DNA of 37,142 nucleotides from Mycobacteriaceae bacterium (GCA_029979305.1 JAPOHV010000003.1:1-37142), one strand, 5' to 3'. Numbered from the stretch's first letter, positions 1-9,922 are shown. Program-made: numbers and translations. The notes: generated by a model from the sequence alone, not told the origin.

Positions 1-396
1 CCGGCGATCGGCCCGGGCCACTCGGCGGCCGATATCAACCACCTCTCCCGCGGCTGCGATATCCGCCCACTGGTGGTCGATTCGGTCACCGATGGCGGGG
101 CGCCGGAGTTTCGGGTCTGGGTGCGGCCGAAAGTCGGACCGGTCGACGAGTTGTTCGCGCTGATGTGCGGCGACATCTCACTGCCGGTGCCCTACGCGGT
201 CGGCCGTCGGGGGTGGGCGCCGACCGTGCAGTTGACCGCCTACCTGCGAGGAATTCCGGCCGACGGTTGGCTGCGGGTGGTGTGCACCACCACCGAGATC
301 GGTCGGGAATGGTTCGACGAGGACCACACCGTGGTGGACAGCACCGGGCGCATCGTCGTGCAAACGCGCCAGCTCGCCATGGTCCCGGGTCTGTAG
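1..396 (+). CDS. thioesterase-family-like protein, C-terminal part (5' end truncated by window edge)
   Basis: Frame 1 is open from base 1 (PAIGPGHSAADINHLSRGCDIRPLVVDSV...) to the stop at 394-396; TesB-like C-terminal pattern (LRVVCTTTEIGREWFDEDHTVVDSTGRIVVQTRQLAMV); position before proC as in M. tuberculosis. Confidence 0.7.
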   Translation, partial: PAIGPGHSAADINHLSRGCDIRPLVVDSVTDGGAPEFRVWVRPKVGPVDELFALMCGDISLPVPYAVGRRGWAPTVQLTAYLRGIPADGWLRVVCTTTEIGREWFDEDHTVVDSTGRIVVQTRQLAMVPGL

Positions 397-407
397 GGTT
401 TGCGGCT

Positions 408-1268
408 ATGGCCAGGATCGCGATCATCGGCGGCGGCAACATGGGCGAGGCGCTGCTGGCCGGACTGCTCAAATCCGGGCGCTCGCCCAAGGACGTTCTG
501 GTCACCGAGAAGGCCGTCGACCGCGCGGATTACCTGAGGCAGACCTACTCGGTCCGGGTGGTGCCGGTGGCCGATGCGGTGGAGAACGCCGCATTCGTGA
601 TTCTGGCCGTCAAGCCCGCCGACGCCGGGCCGGTGATCACCGAGATCTCCGGGGCCGCCACCCGTGCCACCGGCGACAGCGTCGAGCAGGTCCTGGTCAG
701 CGTGATCGCCGGTGTGACCACCGCCTACTACGAGGCCCACCTGCCGGCCGGATTTCCGGTGATCCGGGTGATGCCGAACGCTCCCGCCCTGGTCGGAGCC
801 GGGGTCAGTGCGCTGGCGGCGGGCCGGTTCGCCTCCGCCGAGCAGCTGGCCCAGGCCGCTGAGTTGTTCCGGGGCGTGGGCGGGGTGCTGACGGTGCCGG
901 AGAGCCAGATCGACGCGGTCACCGCGGTGTCCGGTTCGGGTCCGGCGTATTTCTTTCTGTTTCTGGAGGCTCTGGTCGACGCCGGGGTGGCCAACGGCCT
1001 CAGCCGTGCGGTGGCCACCGACCTGGCGGTGCAGACCCTGGCCGGCTCGGCGGCGATGTTGCTGGACCGCGTCGCCGACGAAGGGTCCCAACCGGGTGGC
1101 CGGCCGGACACCAGTGCGGCCGAACTGCGGGCGCTGGTGACATCGCCGGGTGGCACAACCGCCGCTGGCCTGCGCGAACTCGAGCGAGGCGGGCTGCGCG
1201 CGGCTGTCGCAGCCGCGGTGGAGGCAGCGAAAATCCGCTCTGAGCAGCTCGGAATTACATCGGGGTAG
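408..1268 (+). CDS. proC: pyrroline-5-carboxylate reductase
   Basis: MARIAIIGGGNMGEALLAGLL Rossmann start and VTAVSGSGPAYFFLFLEALVDAGV...TSPGGTTAAGLRELE signature; the ATG at 408 is preferred over the longer ORF start at 165. Confidence 0.97.
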   Translation: MARIAIIGGGNMGEALLAGLLKSGRSPKDVLVTEKAVDRADYLRQTYSVRVVPVADAVENAAFVILAVKPADAGPVITEISGAATRATGDSVEQVLVSVIAGVTTAYYEAHLPAGFPVIRVMPNAPALVGAGVSALAAGRFASAEQLAQAAELFRGVGGVLTVPESQIDAVTAVSGSGPAYFFLFLEALVDAGVANGLSRAVATDLAVQTLAGSAAMLLDRVADEGSQPGGRPDTSAAELRALVTSPGGTTAAGLRELERGGLRAAVAAAVEAAKIRSEQLGITSG

Positions 1269-1408
1269 TTTGAGAATTCTCTGGCGGATTAACAAACTCC
1301 CGTCGCAGTAACCCCATTGGCCACGCTATTCTCCTGGTAACGCACGGGTCTCGGCGCCAGCGGTGGGGAAGCCGCTGGAACTGCCCGTGCCTGACGGATT
1401 GGGTTGCG

Positions 1409-1675
1409 ATGACCTCTATGAACGGGCCCACGGGTCGTGACTCCGCCGGCGGTAAGGCGGCCCGCGAGTCGGGTCCGGCCGACGGGCAGTCGGTCCCCCG
1501 GACGCAGTTCCTCACCGTCGCCGAGGTTGCGGCCCTGATGCGGGTCAGCAAGATGACCGTCTACCGCCTGGTGCACAACGGTGAGTTGCCGGCGGTGCGG
1601 GTCGGGCGCTCGTTCCGGGTACACGCCAAAGCCGTCCACGATCTGCTGGAGACGTCGTACTTCGACGCCGGATAG
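1409..1675 (+). CDS. excisionase-type helix-turn-helix DNA-binding protein
   Basis: FLTVAEVAALMRVSKMTVYRLVHNGELPAVRVGRSFRVHAKAVHDLL matches the HTH_17 / MerR-like excisionase pattern; located after proC. Confidence 0.88.
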   Translation: MTSMNGPTGRDSAGGKAARESGPADGQSVPRTQFLTVAEVAALMRVSKMTVYRLVHNGELPAVRVGRSFRVHAKAVHDLLETSYFDAG

Positions 1676-1766
1676 CCGGCTAACGGTTGTCCCGGCAGTT
1701 TCGGTAAGGTGTCGTTTCGACACAGGCAGGCCCGGCACGGGCTGTTGGCATTAGGTAGCGGAGTTC

Positions 1767-1868
1767 ATGGGTTCAGTCATTAAAAAGCGGCGTAAGCGCA
1801 TGTCCAAGAAGAAGCATCGCAAGCTGCTGCGTCGCACCCGGGTCCAGCGCAGAAAACTCGGTAAGTAG
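1767..1868 (+). CDS. small ribosomal protein bS22 (AURKAIP1/COX24-domain), 33 aa
   Basis: ATG 1767 to TAG 1866-1868 encodes [33 protein letters not shown], the very basic COX24_C-type peptide of mycobacteria; below the length cutoff of the supplied ORF track. Confidence 0.88.
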
Positions 1869-1938
1869 CCCGCTCAAACCTTCCGTCCCGCACCGCGCCG
1901 CCGCGCCGGTCGGGGCGATCGCCGTTAGGCTCTGACAC

Positions 1939-3036
1939 ATGGACTCCGGTCGCCCGGGCGCCGATGCGCCGCACTACCCGAAGGTGGTGCTGGTGACCGG
2001 TGCATGCCGGTTTCTCGGTGGCTATCTCACCGCCCGGCTGGCGCAGAATCCGCTGATCAACAAGGTCATCGCGGTCGACGCGATCGCCCCGAGCAAAGAT
2101 CTGCAGCGCAGGATGGGCCGCGCCGAGTTCGTTCGCGCCGACATCCGCAACCCGTTCATCGCCAAGGTGATCCGCAACAGCGACGTCGACACCGTGGTAC
2201 ACGCGGCGGCGGCGTCGTTCGCTCCGCGATCCGGCGGTCGCGCCACCCTCAAGGAACTCAACGTGATGGGGGCCATGCAACTGTTCGCGGCATGCCAGAA
2301 GGCCCCGGCCGTGCGCAGGGTCATCCTGAAGTCGACCTCGGAGATCTACGGGTCCGACGCGCACGATCCGGTGGTTCACACCGAGGACAGCAGCAGCCTC
2401 CGCCCGCCCGGTGAGGGTTTCGCCCGCGACAGCATCGACATCGAGGGCTACGCGCGCGGGCTGGGCCGGCGCCGGCCCGACATCGCGGTCACCATCCTGA
2501 GGCTGGCCAACATGATCGGCCCGGCCATGGACACCGTTCTCGCGCGGTATCTGTCCGGACCCGTGGTGCCCACCGTGTTCGGCCGCGATGCCCGCCTCCA
2601 GCTTCTGCACGAACAGGACGCGCTCGGTGCGCTGGAGCGGGCCACCATGGCCGGCCGGGCCGGCACCTTCAACATCGGGGCCGATGGCGTGATCATGATG
2701 TCGCAGGCCATCCGGCGGGCCGGCAGGTTGCCGCTGGCGGTGCCCACTTTCGGAGTGCGTGTGGTGGACTCGGTGCGCAAGGCCACCATGAACAGCGAAG
2801 TCAACCGCGACCAGCTCGACTACCTGAGCTACGGCCGGGTGATGGACACCACCAGGATGCGCACCGAACTCGGCTTCGAGCCGAAGTGGACCACTATGGA
2901 GGCGTTCGACGATTTCGTCCGCGGTCGGGGCCTGACGCCGATCATCGACCCGGGATGGGTACGCTCAGCGGAGAGCCGCGCGCTTGCCCTCGCGCAGCGG
3001 TGGGGCGGCGCAGCGAGTGAAAGAGGGGGGATCTAG
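1939..3036 (+). CDS. NAD-dependent epimerase/dehydratase (GalE2-like SDR)
   Basis: VVLVTGACRFLGGYLTARL nucleotide-binding start, VVHAAA, STSEIYG; gene order next to the acyltransferase. Confidence 0.92.
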   Translation: MDSGRPGADAPHYPKVVLVTGACRFLGGYLTARLAQNPLINKVIAVDAIAPSKDLQRRMGRAEFVRADIRNPFIAKVIRNSDVDTVVHAAAASFAPRSGGRATLKELNVMGAMQLFAACQKAPAVRRVILKSTSEIYGSDAHDPVVHTEDSSSLRPPGEGFARDSIDIEGYARGLGRRRPDIAVTILRLANMIGPAMDTVLARYLSGPVVPTVFGRDARLQLLHEQDALGALERATMAGRAGTFNIGADGVIMMSQAIRRAGRLPLAVPTFGVRVVDSVRKATMNSEVNRDQLDYLSYGRVMDTTRMRTELGFEPKWTTMEAFDDFVRGRGLTPIIDPGWVRSAESRALALAQRWGGAASERGGI

Positions 3037-4059
3037 ATGCCCGGCGAGAAGGCGAAAGTAATTCCCCTGCATGGTGATTCGGGGCGTGGGGCCGCCCGGT
3101 CCGCGCAGCGCACGGGTGCGCCGCGCCGGAAACCGACCACCTCGCCGCCGGCCGCCGACGAGAACATCGAAGCGGTCATCCGGGAGTTCGACCAGCACCG
3201 CGGGGATTCGGCCGCCAATGACCTGGTCGCCCGCATCGCGGGCATGGCCGACTTCCTTCGGAAGCGGATCACCGGCGACTACGCCGTCGACGAGTTCGGC
3301 TTCGACCCGCAGTACAACGACGCCGTGGTGCTGCCGGCGCTGCGCTTCTTCTACGACAAGTGGTTCCGGGTCGAGGTCAGCGGCATCGAGAACCTGCCCG
3401 ATGCCGGCGCCGGACTGGTGGTGGCCAACCACGCCGGCACCCTGCCGTTCGACGGCCCGATGCTGTCGGTCGCGGTGCGCGACCACCACCCGGCCCACCG
3501 CGACCTGCGCCTGCTGGCCGCTGACATCGTCTTCGACACCCCGGTACTGGGTCCGATCGCCCGCAAGGCGGGCCACACCATGGCCTGCAATGTCGACGCC
3601 AGCCGCCTGCTGGGCAACGGCGAGCTGACCGCGGTCTTCCCGGAGGGCTACAAGGGGCTGGGCAAGCCGTTCCGGGACCGCTACAAGTTGCAGCGTTTCG
3701 GTCGCGGCGGTTTCGTCTCGGCGGCACTGCACGCCAAGGCGCCGATCATCCCGTGCTCGATCGTCGGGTCGGAGGAGATCTACCCGATGCTGGCCGACGT
3801 CAAGCTGCTGGCCCGGGTGCTCGGGCTGCCGTACTTCCCGATAACGCCGCTGTTCCCGTTCGCCGGTCCCGCCGGGTTGGTGCCGCTGCCGTCGAAGTGG
3901 CACATCGCCTTCGGTGAGCCGATCGACACCACCGGCTACGACGCGCTCGCCGCCGACGATCCGATGGTCACCTTCGAGATCACCGACCAGGTGCGAGAGA
4001 CCATCCAGCAGACCCTGTTCGGGCTGCTCAGCCAGCGCCGCAACACCTTCCTGGGTTGA
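3037..4059 (+). CDS. lysophospholipid acyltransferase family protein
   Basis: VVANHAGTLPFDGPML (NHxxxxD-like), FPEGYKGLGKPF and APIIPCSIVGSEEIYP PlsC-like blocks; starts directly after the upstream stop. Confidence 0.9.
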   Translation: MPGEKAKVIPLHGDSGRGAARSAQRTGAPRRKPTTSPPAADENIEAVIREFDQHRGDSAANDLVARIAGMADFLRKRITGDYAVDEFGFDPQYNDAVVLPALRFFYDKWFRVEVSGIENLPDAGAGLVVANHAGTLPFDGPMLSVAVRDHHPAHRDLRLLAADIVFDTPVLGPIARKAGHTMACNVDASRLLGNGELTAVFPEGYKGLGKPFRDRYKLQRFGRGGFVSAALHAKAPIIPCSIVGSEEIYPMLADVKLLARVLGLPYFPITPLFPFAGPAGLVPLPSKWHIAFGEPIDTTGYDALAADDPMVTFEITDQVRETIQQTLFGLLSQRRNTFLG

Positions 4060-4064
4060 TCGGG

Positions 4065-4080
4065 CCGCCGGTTGCGGCGG
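4065..4080. terminator. GC hairpin between convergent genes (candidate bidirectional terminator without U-tract)
   Basis: CCGCCG-GTTG-CGGCGG, perfect 6-bp arms, between the stop at 4059 (+) and the stop at 4082 (-). Confidence 0.5.
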
Positions 4081-4081
4081 T

Positions 4082-4585
4082 TCAGTTCCTGCCCAGTGCG
4101 GCAGCCGCGATCGCGGCGATCTGCTCGTTGGTCTCCTCGGCGCCGGCCGCTTCGCCGATCATCGTCACGATCGTCGTCATCACCGGCTTGCCGTCGGCGT
4201 CGGTGACCTCGCTGCGCAGCGTGCTGATGATCGTCCCGTGCGACTCGATGACCGAGTCCAGCCAGGAGTCGAAGTACAGCTTGTCGCCCGCGCAGATCGC
4301 GCGGTGATAGGTGATCTTCTGATCGCGGTGGATCACCCGGGCGATGTTGATGCCGACGTCGAAGTTGCGGAAGATGTCCAACTGCACTTGGCGTCCGGGG
4401 ATCGCGATGAAGGTCAGCGGTGCTACGACGTCGGGATAGCCGGCCGCCCGGGCCGCTTCCTCACTGTGGCTGATCGGGTCGTCGCACTGGATCGCCTTGG
4501 CGTACTCGCGGATCTTCTCCCGGCCCACCAGGTAGTAGTCCGGGTAGCGGTAGTGCGTGCCGATGATGTCACTGGCGATGGACAT
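4082..4585 (-). CDS. HadA-like (3R)-hydroxyacyl-ACP dehydratase subunit / MaoC N-terminal hot-dog protein
   Basis: [43 protein letters not shown]... HYDRATIH-like N-terminal MaoC pattern; Rv0504c-like context. Confidence 0.88.
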   Translation of the reverse strand: MSIASDIIGTHYRYPDYYLVGREKIREYAKAIQCDDPISHSEEAARAAGYPDVVAPLTFIAIPGRQVQLDIFRNFDVGINIARVIHRDQKITYHRAICAGDKLYFDSWLDSVIESHGTIISTLRSEVTDADGKPVMTTIVTMIGEAAGAEETNEQIAAIAAAALGRN

Positions 4586-4641
4586 TAGGCGAGCTTATCG
4601 CGCGCCGGTGGCCCGACTGCGGCTACGCTCCGCGGCGGTCG

Positions 4642-5523
4642 CTACTCGTGCTCGTGGCGGCGCGACACGGCTGCGGCCACCGCCCCGCCGACCGCTCCCA
4701 CCACGAGCGCCGAGGGCACCCCGATCTTGGCGGCCTTTCGGGCGGTGCGGAAATCACGGATCTCCCAGCCCTTCTCGCGGGCCAGCTCGCGCAGGTCGGC
4801 ATCCGGGTTGATCGCGACGGCGGTGCCGACCAGCGACAGCATCGGCACGTCGTTGAAACTGTCGGAGTAGGCGGTGCAGCGTTTGAGGTTGAGTCCCTCG
4901 CGGACCGCCAGCGCCCGCACCGCGTGCGCCTTGCCCAGCCCGTGCAGGATGTCGCCGACCAGCCTGCCGGTGAACACCCCGTCCTCGGACTCGGCCACCG
5001 TGCCCATCGCCCCGGTGAGCCCCAGCCGTTTGGCGATCACCTCAGCCAGTTCGTAGGGCGTCGCGGTCACCAGCCACACCTGCTGGCCCGCATCGAGGTG
5101 CGCCTGCGCCAGCGCCCGGGTGCCCGGCCAGATTTTGTCGGCGATGATCTCGTCGTAGATCTCCTCGCCGAGCGCGGCCAGTTCGGACGTGGTGCGTCCC
5201 TCGATGAACGCCAGCGCCTTGCGCCGGCCCTCGGCGACGTCGTCGCTGTTCTCCCGCCCGGTCAGCTGGAACTTGGCCTGCGCATAGATGAACTTCCAGA
5301 CCTCGCTGTAGCGGAAGTACTTGCGCGCCGCCAGACCGCGGCCGAAATGCACCAGCGATGACCCCTGCACCAGGGTGTTGTCGACGTCGAAGAACGCCGC
5401 GGCGGTCAGATCCCGTTGCGGCGGCCCGGAACCGGGCCGCTCGCCGGTCTCGGCGGCGAGACCCTCCACCGCACGTTCGGCACTGGCGTCCCCGGCGCGA
5501 GTCTGCTCGTCCCCGGGACCCAT
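4642..5523 (-). CDS. HAD-IB family hydrolase (SerB-type phosphatase)
   Basis: [23 protein letters not shown] motif I and [38 protein letters not shown] at 5523 preferred to the longer ORF. Confidence 0.9.
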   Translation of the reverse strand: MGPGDEQTRAGDASAERAVEGLAAETGERPGSGPPQRDLTAAAFFDVDNTLVQGSSLVHFGRGLAARKYFRYSEVWKFIYAQAKFQLTGRENSDDVAEGRRKALAFIEGRTTSELAALGEEIYDEIIADKIWPGTRALAQAHLDAGQQVWLVTATPYELAEVIAKRLGLTGAMGTVAESEDGVFTGRLVGDILHGLGKAHAVRALAVREGLNLKRCTAYSDSFNDVPMLSLVGTAVAINPDADLRELAREKGWEIRDFRTARKAAKIGVPSALVVGAVGGAVAAAVSRRHEHE

Positions 5524-5559
5524 GCCGCCCAGCCTATCGGTGGTGTCACACTGCTTCTC

Positions 5560-5820
5560 ATGAGCCGGGCACGTGTCGAACTGCTCACCCGGGCGGGCTG
5601 CGGAATTTGCGAGCGGGTCCACCGCCGGTTGGCCGAACTGGCAGCCGAACTCGACTTCGACCTGTCGCGCACCGACGTCGACGCGGCCGCCGCGGCCGGT
5701 AACGCTGCGCTGCGCGCCGAATTCGGTGACCGGCTCCCGGTGGTGCTGCTCGACGGGCGCGAGCACAGCTATTGGGACGTCGACGAGGCCCGATTGCGGG
5801 CCGACGTCACGAACCGGTGA
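5560..5820 (+). CDS. glutaredoxin-like (DUF836) protein
   Basis: [27 protein letters not shown] with CxxC and thioredoxin-fold pattern ...[22 protein letters not shown]. Confidence 0.87.
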   Translation: MSRARVELLTRAGCGICERVHRRLAELAAELDFDLSRTDVDAAAAAGNAALRAEFGDRLPVVLLDGREHSYWDVDEARLRADVTNR

Positions 5821-5925
5821 CAGCCCGGCGGAATTTGGCCAGCCCGCTGCGGAGCCTTACCGTTGCGAGTAGTTTCTCTCCCGGACTGTTAACAGGTATG
5901 TAGGAGCAAGTCAGGTGATCCTGCC

Positions 5926-7296
5926 GTGAGCGTGCTGCTGTTCGGGGTGTCTCACCGCAGCGCTCCGGTTTCGGTTCTCGAGCAGCTGTCGACCGACGAA
6001 TCCGACCAGGTCAAGATCATCCAGCAGGTGCTGCAGTCGCCGCTGGTGACCGAGGCGATGATCCTGTCGACCTGCAACCGGGTCGAGGTCTACGCGGTCG
6101 TCGACGCCTTCCACGGCGGGCTCTCGGCGATCGGCCAGGTGCTCGCCGAGCATTCCGGCCTGTCGATGGGCGAGCTCACCAAACACGCCTACGTCCGCTA
6201 CAGCGAGGCCGCCGTCGAGCATCTGTTCGCGGTGGCCAGCGGCCTGGACAGTGCTGTGGTGGGCGAGCAGCAGGTGCTCGGGCAGGTCCGGCGGGCCTAC
6301 AGCACGGCCGAGGCCAACCGAACCGTCGGGCGCGTGCTTCACGACCTCGCTCAGCGGGCCCTGGCGGTCGGCAAGCGGGTGCACGCCGAGACCGGCATCG
6401 ACGCCGCCGGTGGCAGCGTCGTCTCGGTCGCGCTGCACGTAGCCGCCGAACGGCTCTACCGGCCCGAGCTGGGGCCGACATACACCGCACTGGCCGGCCG
6501 CACCGCCGCCGTGATCGGCGCAGGGTCGATGGGCAGCCTGACCGCGGCCCATCTGGTGCGCGCCGGAATCGGGCACGTCAACGTCGTCAACCGGTCGTTG
6601 CCGCGCGCGGAGCGGCTGGCGCGCAGCCTCGCCGAGCAGGGCGTGGGTGTCCGCGCGATGACCCTCGACGACCTGCCCGCCGCGCTGACCGGCGCCGACC
6701 TGGTGGTCAGCTGCACCGGCGCGGTGCGACCGGTGGTGACCCTGGCCGACGTGCACCACGCGCTGGCCGCCTCCGGCCGCGACGAACTCGCCCAGCCCCT
6801 GGTCCTGTGTGACCTGGGCATGCCCCGCGACATCGACCCCGCCGTCGCCGGGCTGCCCGGCGTCTGGGTCGTCGACATGGACCGGGTGCAGCGTGAGCCC
6901 TCGGCCCGCGCGGCCGCCGCCGACGCCGAGGCCGCCCGCCGGATCGTGGCGGCCGAGGTTGCCGCCTACCTGGCCAACCAGCGGCTGGCCGAGGTCACCC
7001 CGACGGTGACCGCCCTGCGGCAACGGGCCGCCGAGGTGGTCGAGGCCGAGTTGCTGCGACTGGACAACAGGCTGCCAAGCCTGGATGCCGCACACCGCGG
7101 CGAGATCGCCCGCACCGTGCGCCGGGTGGTCGACAAACTGCTTCACGCCCCGACGGTCCGGGTCAAGCAGTTGGCCGGCGCCCCCGGTGCCGACACCTAT
7201 GCCGAGGCGCTGCGGGAACTGTTCGAACTCGACCCGCAGGCCGTCGACGCGGTGGCCGCGGGCGAAATCCTCATGCCGCCAGCGGATGACGCTTGA
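5926..7296 (+). CDS. hemA: glutamyl-tRNA reductase
   Basis: [66 protein letters not shown] start. Confidence 0.98.
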   Translation: MSVLLFGVSHRSAPVSVLEQLSTDESDQVKIIQQVLQSPLVTEAMILSTCNRVEVYAVVDAFHGGLSAIGQVLAEHSGLSMGELTKHAYVRYSEAAVEHLFAVASGLDSAVVGEQQVLGQVRRAYSTAEANRTVGRVLHDLAQRALAVGKRVHAETGIDAAGGSVVSVALHVAAERLYRPELGPTYTALAGRTAAVIGAGSMGSLTAAHLVRAGIGHVNVVNRSLPRAERLARSLAEQGVGVRAMTLDDLPAALTGADLVVSCTGAVRPVVTLADVHHALAASGRDELAQPLVLCDLGMPRDIDPAVAGLPGVWVVDMDRVQREPSARAAAADAEAARRIVAAEVAAYLANQRLAEVTPTVTALRQRAAEVVEAELLRLDNRLPSLDAAHRGEIARTVRRVVDKLLHAPTVRVKQLAGAPGADTYAEALRELFELDPQAVDAVAAGEILMPPADDA

Positions 7297-8231
7297 TCCG
7301 GATCGGTACCCGCGGGAGCCTGTTGGCCACCACCCAGGCCGGCACCATCCGGGACGAGTTGATCGCGCGCGGGCACCCCGCCGAACTCGTCGTCATCAGC
7401 ACCGAGGGTGACCGTTCCGACCGGCCGGTGGCCGAGATCGGCGTCGGCGTCTTCACCGCCGCACTGCGGGAGGCGATCGCCGACGGCCGGGTCGACATGG
7501 CCGTGCACTCCTACAAGGACCTGCCCACCGCGGCCGACCCCCGGTTCGTCATCGCCGCAGTTCCCCGGCGCGAGGACCCCCGGGATGCCCTGGTGGCCCG
7601 GGATGGGCTGGTGTTGGGGGAGTTGCCGGCCGGATCCGTTGTCGGCACCTCATCCGTCCGAAGGGCCGCGCAGCTTAGAGCACTGGGTCTCGGTTTGGAA
7701 ATCCGCCCCCTAAGGGGGAACCTTGACACCAGGTTGAACAGGGTAAGCAACGGTGATCTCGACGCCATCGTGGTTGCCCGGGCGGGCCTGGCCCGACTGG
7801 GACGACTCAGCGATGTCACCGAGACTCTGGAGCCGGTACAGATGTTGCCAGCACCGGCTCAGGGGGCGCTCGCGGTGGAATGCCGCGCCGGCGACACCGC
7901 GCTGGCGGAACTGTTGGCGGAGCTGGACGACGCCGACACCCGCGCGGCGGTCACCGCGGAGCGAGCCCTGCTTGCCGACCTGGAGGCGGGTTGTTCCGCA
8001 CCGGTGGGCGCGATCGCCGAGGTGGTCGAGTCCATTGATGAGGACGGACTTGTCTTCGAGGAACTGTCGCTGCGCGCCTGCGTGGCGGCAGCGGACGGAT
8101 CCGACGTGATCCGGGTGTCCGGTATCGGCACTCCCGGCCGGGCCGCAGAGCTGGGGCTCTCGGTCGCCGCGGAGCTGTTCGATCTCGGGGCGCGCGAGGT
8201 CATGGCGGCTCAGCGGGAGCTGCCGCGTTAG
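7293..8231 (+). CDS. hemC: porphobilinogen deaminase (hydroxymethylbilane synthase)
   Basis: [53 protein letters not shown] start overlapping the hemA stop by 4 nt. Confidence 0.98.
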   Translation: MIRIGTRGSLLATTQAGTIRDELIARGHPAELVVISTEGDRSDRPVAEIGVGVFTAALREAIADGRVDMAVHSYKDLPTAADPRFVIAAVPRREDPRDALVARDGLVLGELPAGSVVGTSSVRRAAQLRALGLGLEIRPLRGNLDTRLNRVSNGDLDAIVVARAGLARLGRLSDVTETLEPVQMLPAPAQGALAVECRAGDTALAELLAELDDADTRAAVTAERALLADLEAGCSAPVGAIAEVVESIDEDGLVFEELSLRACVAAADGSDVIRVSGIGTPGRAAELGLSVAAELFDLGAREVMAAQRELPR

Positions 8232-8265
8232 CGGCAGAGCGGGAGACTGCCGCATCAAGCGGTGG
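8220..8265 (+). other. two tandem hairpins at the hemC stop / hemC-hemD junction
   Basis: CTGCCGC-GTTA-GCGGCAG (8220-8237, perfect 7 bp) and CTGCCGC-ATCAA-GCGGTGG (8247-8265, 7 bp including two G:U pairs). Confidence 0.6.
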
Positions 8266-8278
8266 AGCGGGAGAGAGT

Positions 8279-9922
8279 ATGACTGGTCACGCAACTGCGC
8301 GCGGGCGCAAGCCCAAGCCGGGGCGCATCACGTTCGTCGGCTCCGGCCCCGGTGACCCGGGCCTGCTGACGGTGCGTGCCCGCACGGTCCTGGCCAACGC
8401 GGCATGCGTGTTCACCGACCCCGATGTTCCCGAGGCGGTGCTCAAGTTCGTCGGGTCGGACCTGCCGCCCGCTGTCGGCCCGGCTCCCGACGGCGCCCCC
8501 ACCGACGACCAGACCGCGCCGCCGGTGGTCACGGTAGGCCCTGACATCAGGCCCGCGCTGGGCGAACCCGCCGAAGTGGCCAAGATCCTGGTGGCCGAGG
8601 CCAAGGCCGGCGCCGATGTGGTGCGCCTTGTCGCCGGTGACCCGCTGTCGCTGGACTCGGTGACCACCGAGGTCACGGCGGTGGCCAAGACCCACCTGCA
8701 CTTCGAGATCGTGCCGGGCCTACCCGCCACCGCGGCGGTGCCGAGCTACGCCGGACTCCCGGTCGGGTCCACCCACACCGTCGCCGACGTCCGCGGCGAG
8801 GTGGACTGGGCGGCGCTGGCCGCCGCGCCCGGGCCGCTGATTCTGACCGCGACGGTCTCGCACCTGGCCGACGCCGCCCGCTCGCTGATGGAGCACGGAC
8901 TTTCCGAGGGCACACCCTGCGTGGTGACCGCCCACGGCAGCACCTGCGCACAGCGTTCGGTGGAGACGACCCTGCAGGGGCTCACCGACCGTGCCCTGGT
9001 CGCCGGCGACGCGGCGGGTCCGCTGGCCGGCCCGCTGGTCGTCACCATCGGCCGTACCGTCACGGCGCGGGCGAAACTGAACTGGTGGGAGAGCCGGGCG
9101 CTCTACGGCTGGACCGTGCTGGTACCCCGGACCAAGGAGCAGGCCGGCGATATGAGTGACCGGCTGGTCGCACACGGGGCGCTGCCCATCGAGGTGCCGA
9201 CCATCGCCGTGGAACCCCCCCGCAGCCCGGCCCAGATGGAACGGGCGGTCAAGGGTCTGGTCGACGGCCGCTACCAGTGGATCGTCTTCACCTCAACCAA
9301 CGCCGTCCGTGCGGGGTGGGAGAAGTTCGCCGAGTTCGGTCTGGACGCCCGCGCCTTCTCCGGCGTCAAGATCGCCTGCGTGGGCGAATCGACCGCCGAC
9401 CGGGTACGCGCCTTCGGGATCAGCCCCGAGCTGGTGCCCTCCGGTGAGCAGTCCTCGCTGGGTCTGCTCGACGAATTTCCGGAGTACGACGAGGTTTTCG
9501 ACCCGGTGAACCGGGTTCTGCTGCCGCGCGCGGACATCGCCACCGAGACCCTCGCCGAAGGCCTGCGGGAGCGCGGCTGGGAGATCGAGGACGTCACCGC
9601 CTACCGGACCGTGCGCGCGGCGCCGCCGCCGGCGGAGACCCGCGAGATGATCAAGACCGGTGGGTTCGACGCGGTCTGTTTCACCTCCAGCTCCACCGTC
9701 CGCAACCTGGTCGGCATCGCCGGCAAGCCGCACGCCCGCACCATCGTCGCCTGCATCGGCCCCAAGACGGCCGAAACCGCGGCCGAGTTCGGGTTGCGGG
9801 TGGACGTTCAGCCGGAGACCGCCGCGGTCGGTCCGCTGGTCGACGCGCTGGCCGAGCATGCGGCCCGGCTGCGCGCCGACGGCGCTCTTCCGCCGCCGCG
9901 CAAGAAGAGCCGCCGGCGATAG
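8279..9922 (+). CDS. hemD: bifunctional uroporphyrinogen-III C-methyltransferase / uroporphyrinogen-III synthase
   Basis: N-terminal SUMT-like GRITFVGSGPGDPGLLTVRA...VVRLVAGDPL; C-terminal HemD WTVLVPRTKEQAGDMSDRLVAHGALPIEVPTIAVEPP; SD-like GGGAGAGAG upstream. Confidence 0.96.
   Translation: MTGHATARGRKPKPGRITFVGSGPGDPGLLTVRARTVLANAACVFTDPDVPEAVLKFVGSDLPPAVGPAPDGAPTDDQTAPPVVTVGPDIRPALGEPAEVAKILVAEAKAGADVVRLVAGDPLSLDSVTTEVTAVAKTHLHFEIVPGLPATAAVPSYAGLPVGSTHTVADVRGEVDWAALAAAPGPLILTATVSHLADAARSLMEHGLSEGTPCVVTAHGSTCAQRSVETTLQGLTDRALVAGDAAGPLAGPLVVTIGRTVTARAKLNWWESRALYGWTVLVPRTKEQAGDMSDRLVAHGALPIEVPTIAVEPPRSPAQMERAVKGLVDGRYQWIVFTSTNAVRAGWEKFAEFGLDARAFSGVKIACVGESTADRVRAFGISPELVPSGEQSSLGLLDEFPEYDEVFDPVNRVLLPRADIATETLAEGLRERGWEIEDVTAYRTVRAAPPPAETREMIKTGGFDAVCFTSSSTVRNLVGIAGKPHARTIVACIGPKTAETAAEFGLRVDVQPETAAVGPLVDALAEHAARLRADGALPPPRKKSRRR

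Noticed and set aside
240-1295. 351-aa minus-strand ORF opposite proC
   Set aside because: Shadow ORF; proC has strong family signatures.
1409-1675. Excisionase-like gene as a sign of a mobile element
   Set aside because: No integrase, att repeats or cargo nearby; this HTH gene is a conserved neighbour of proC in mycobacteria.
5911-7146. 411-aa minus-strand ORF opposite hemA
   Set aside because: Shadow ORF with no recognisable domain.
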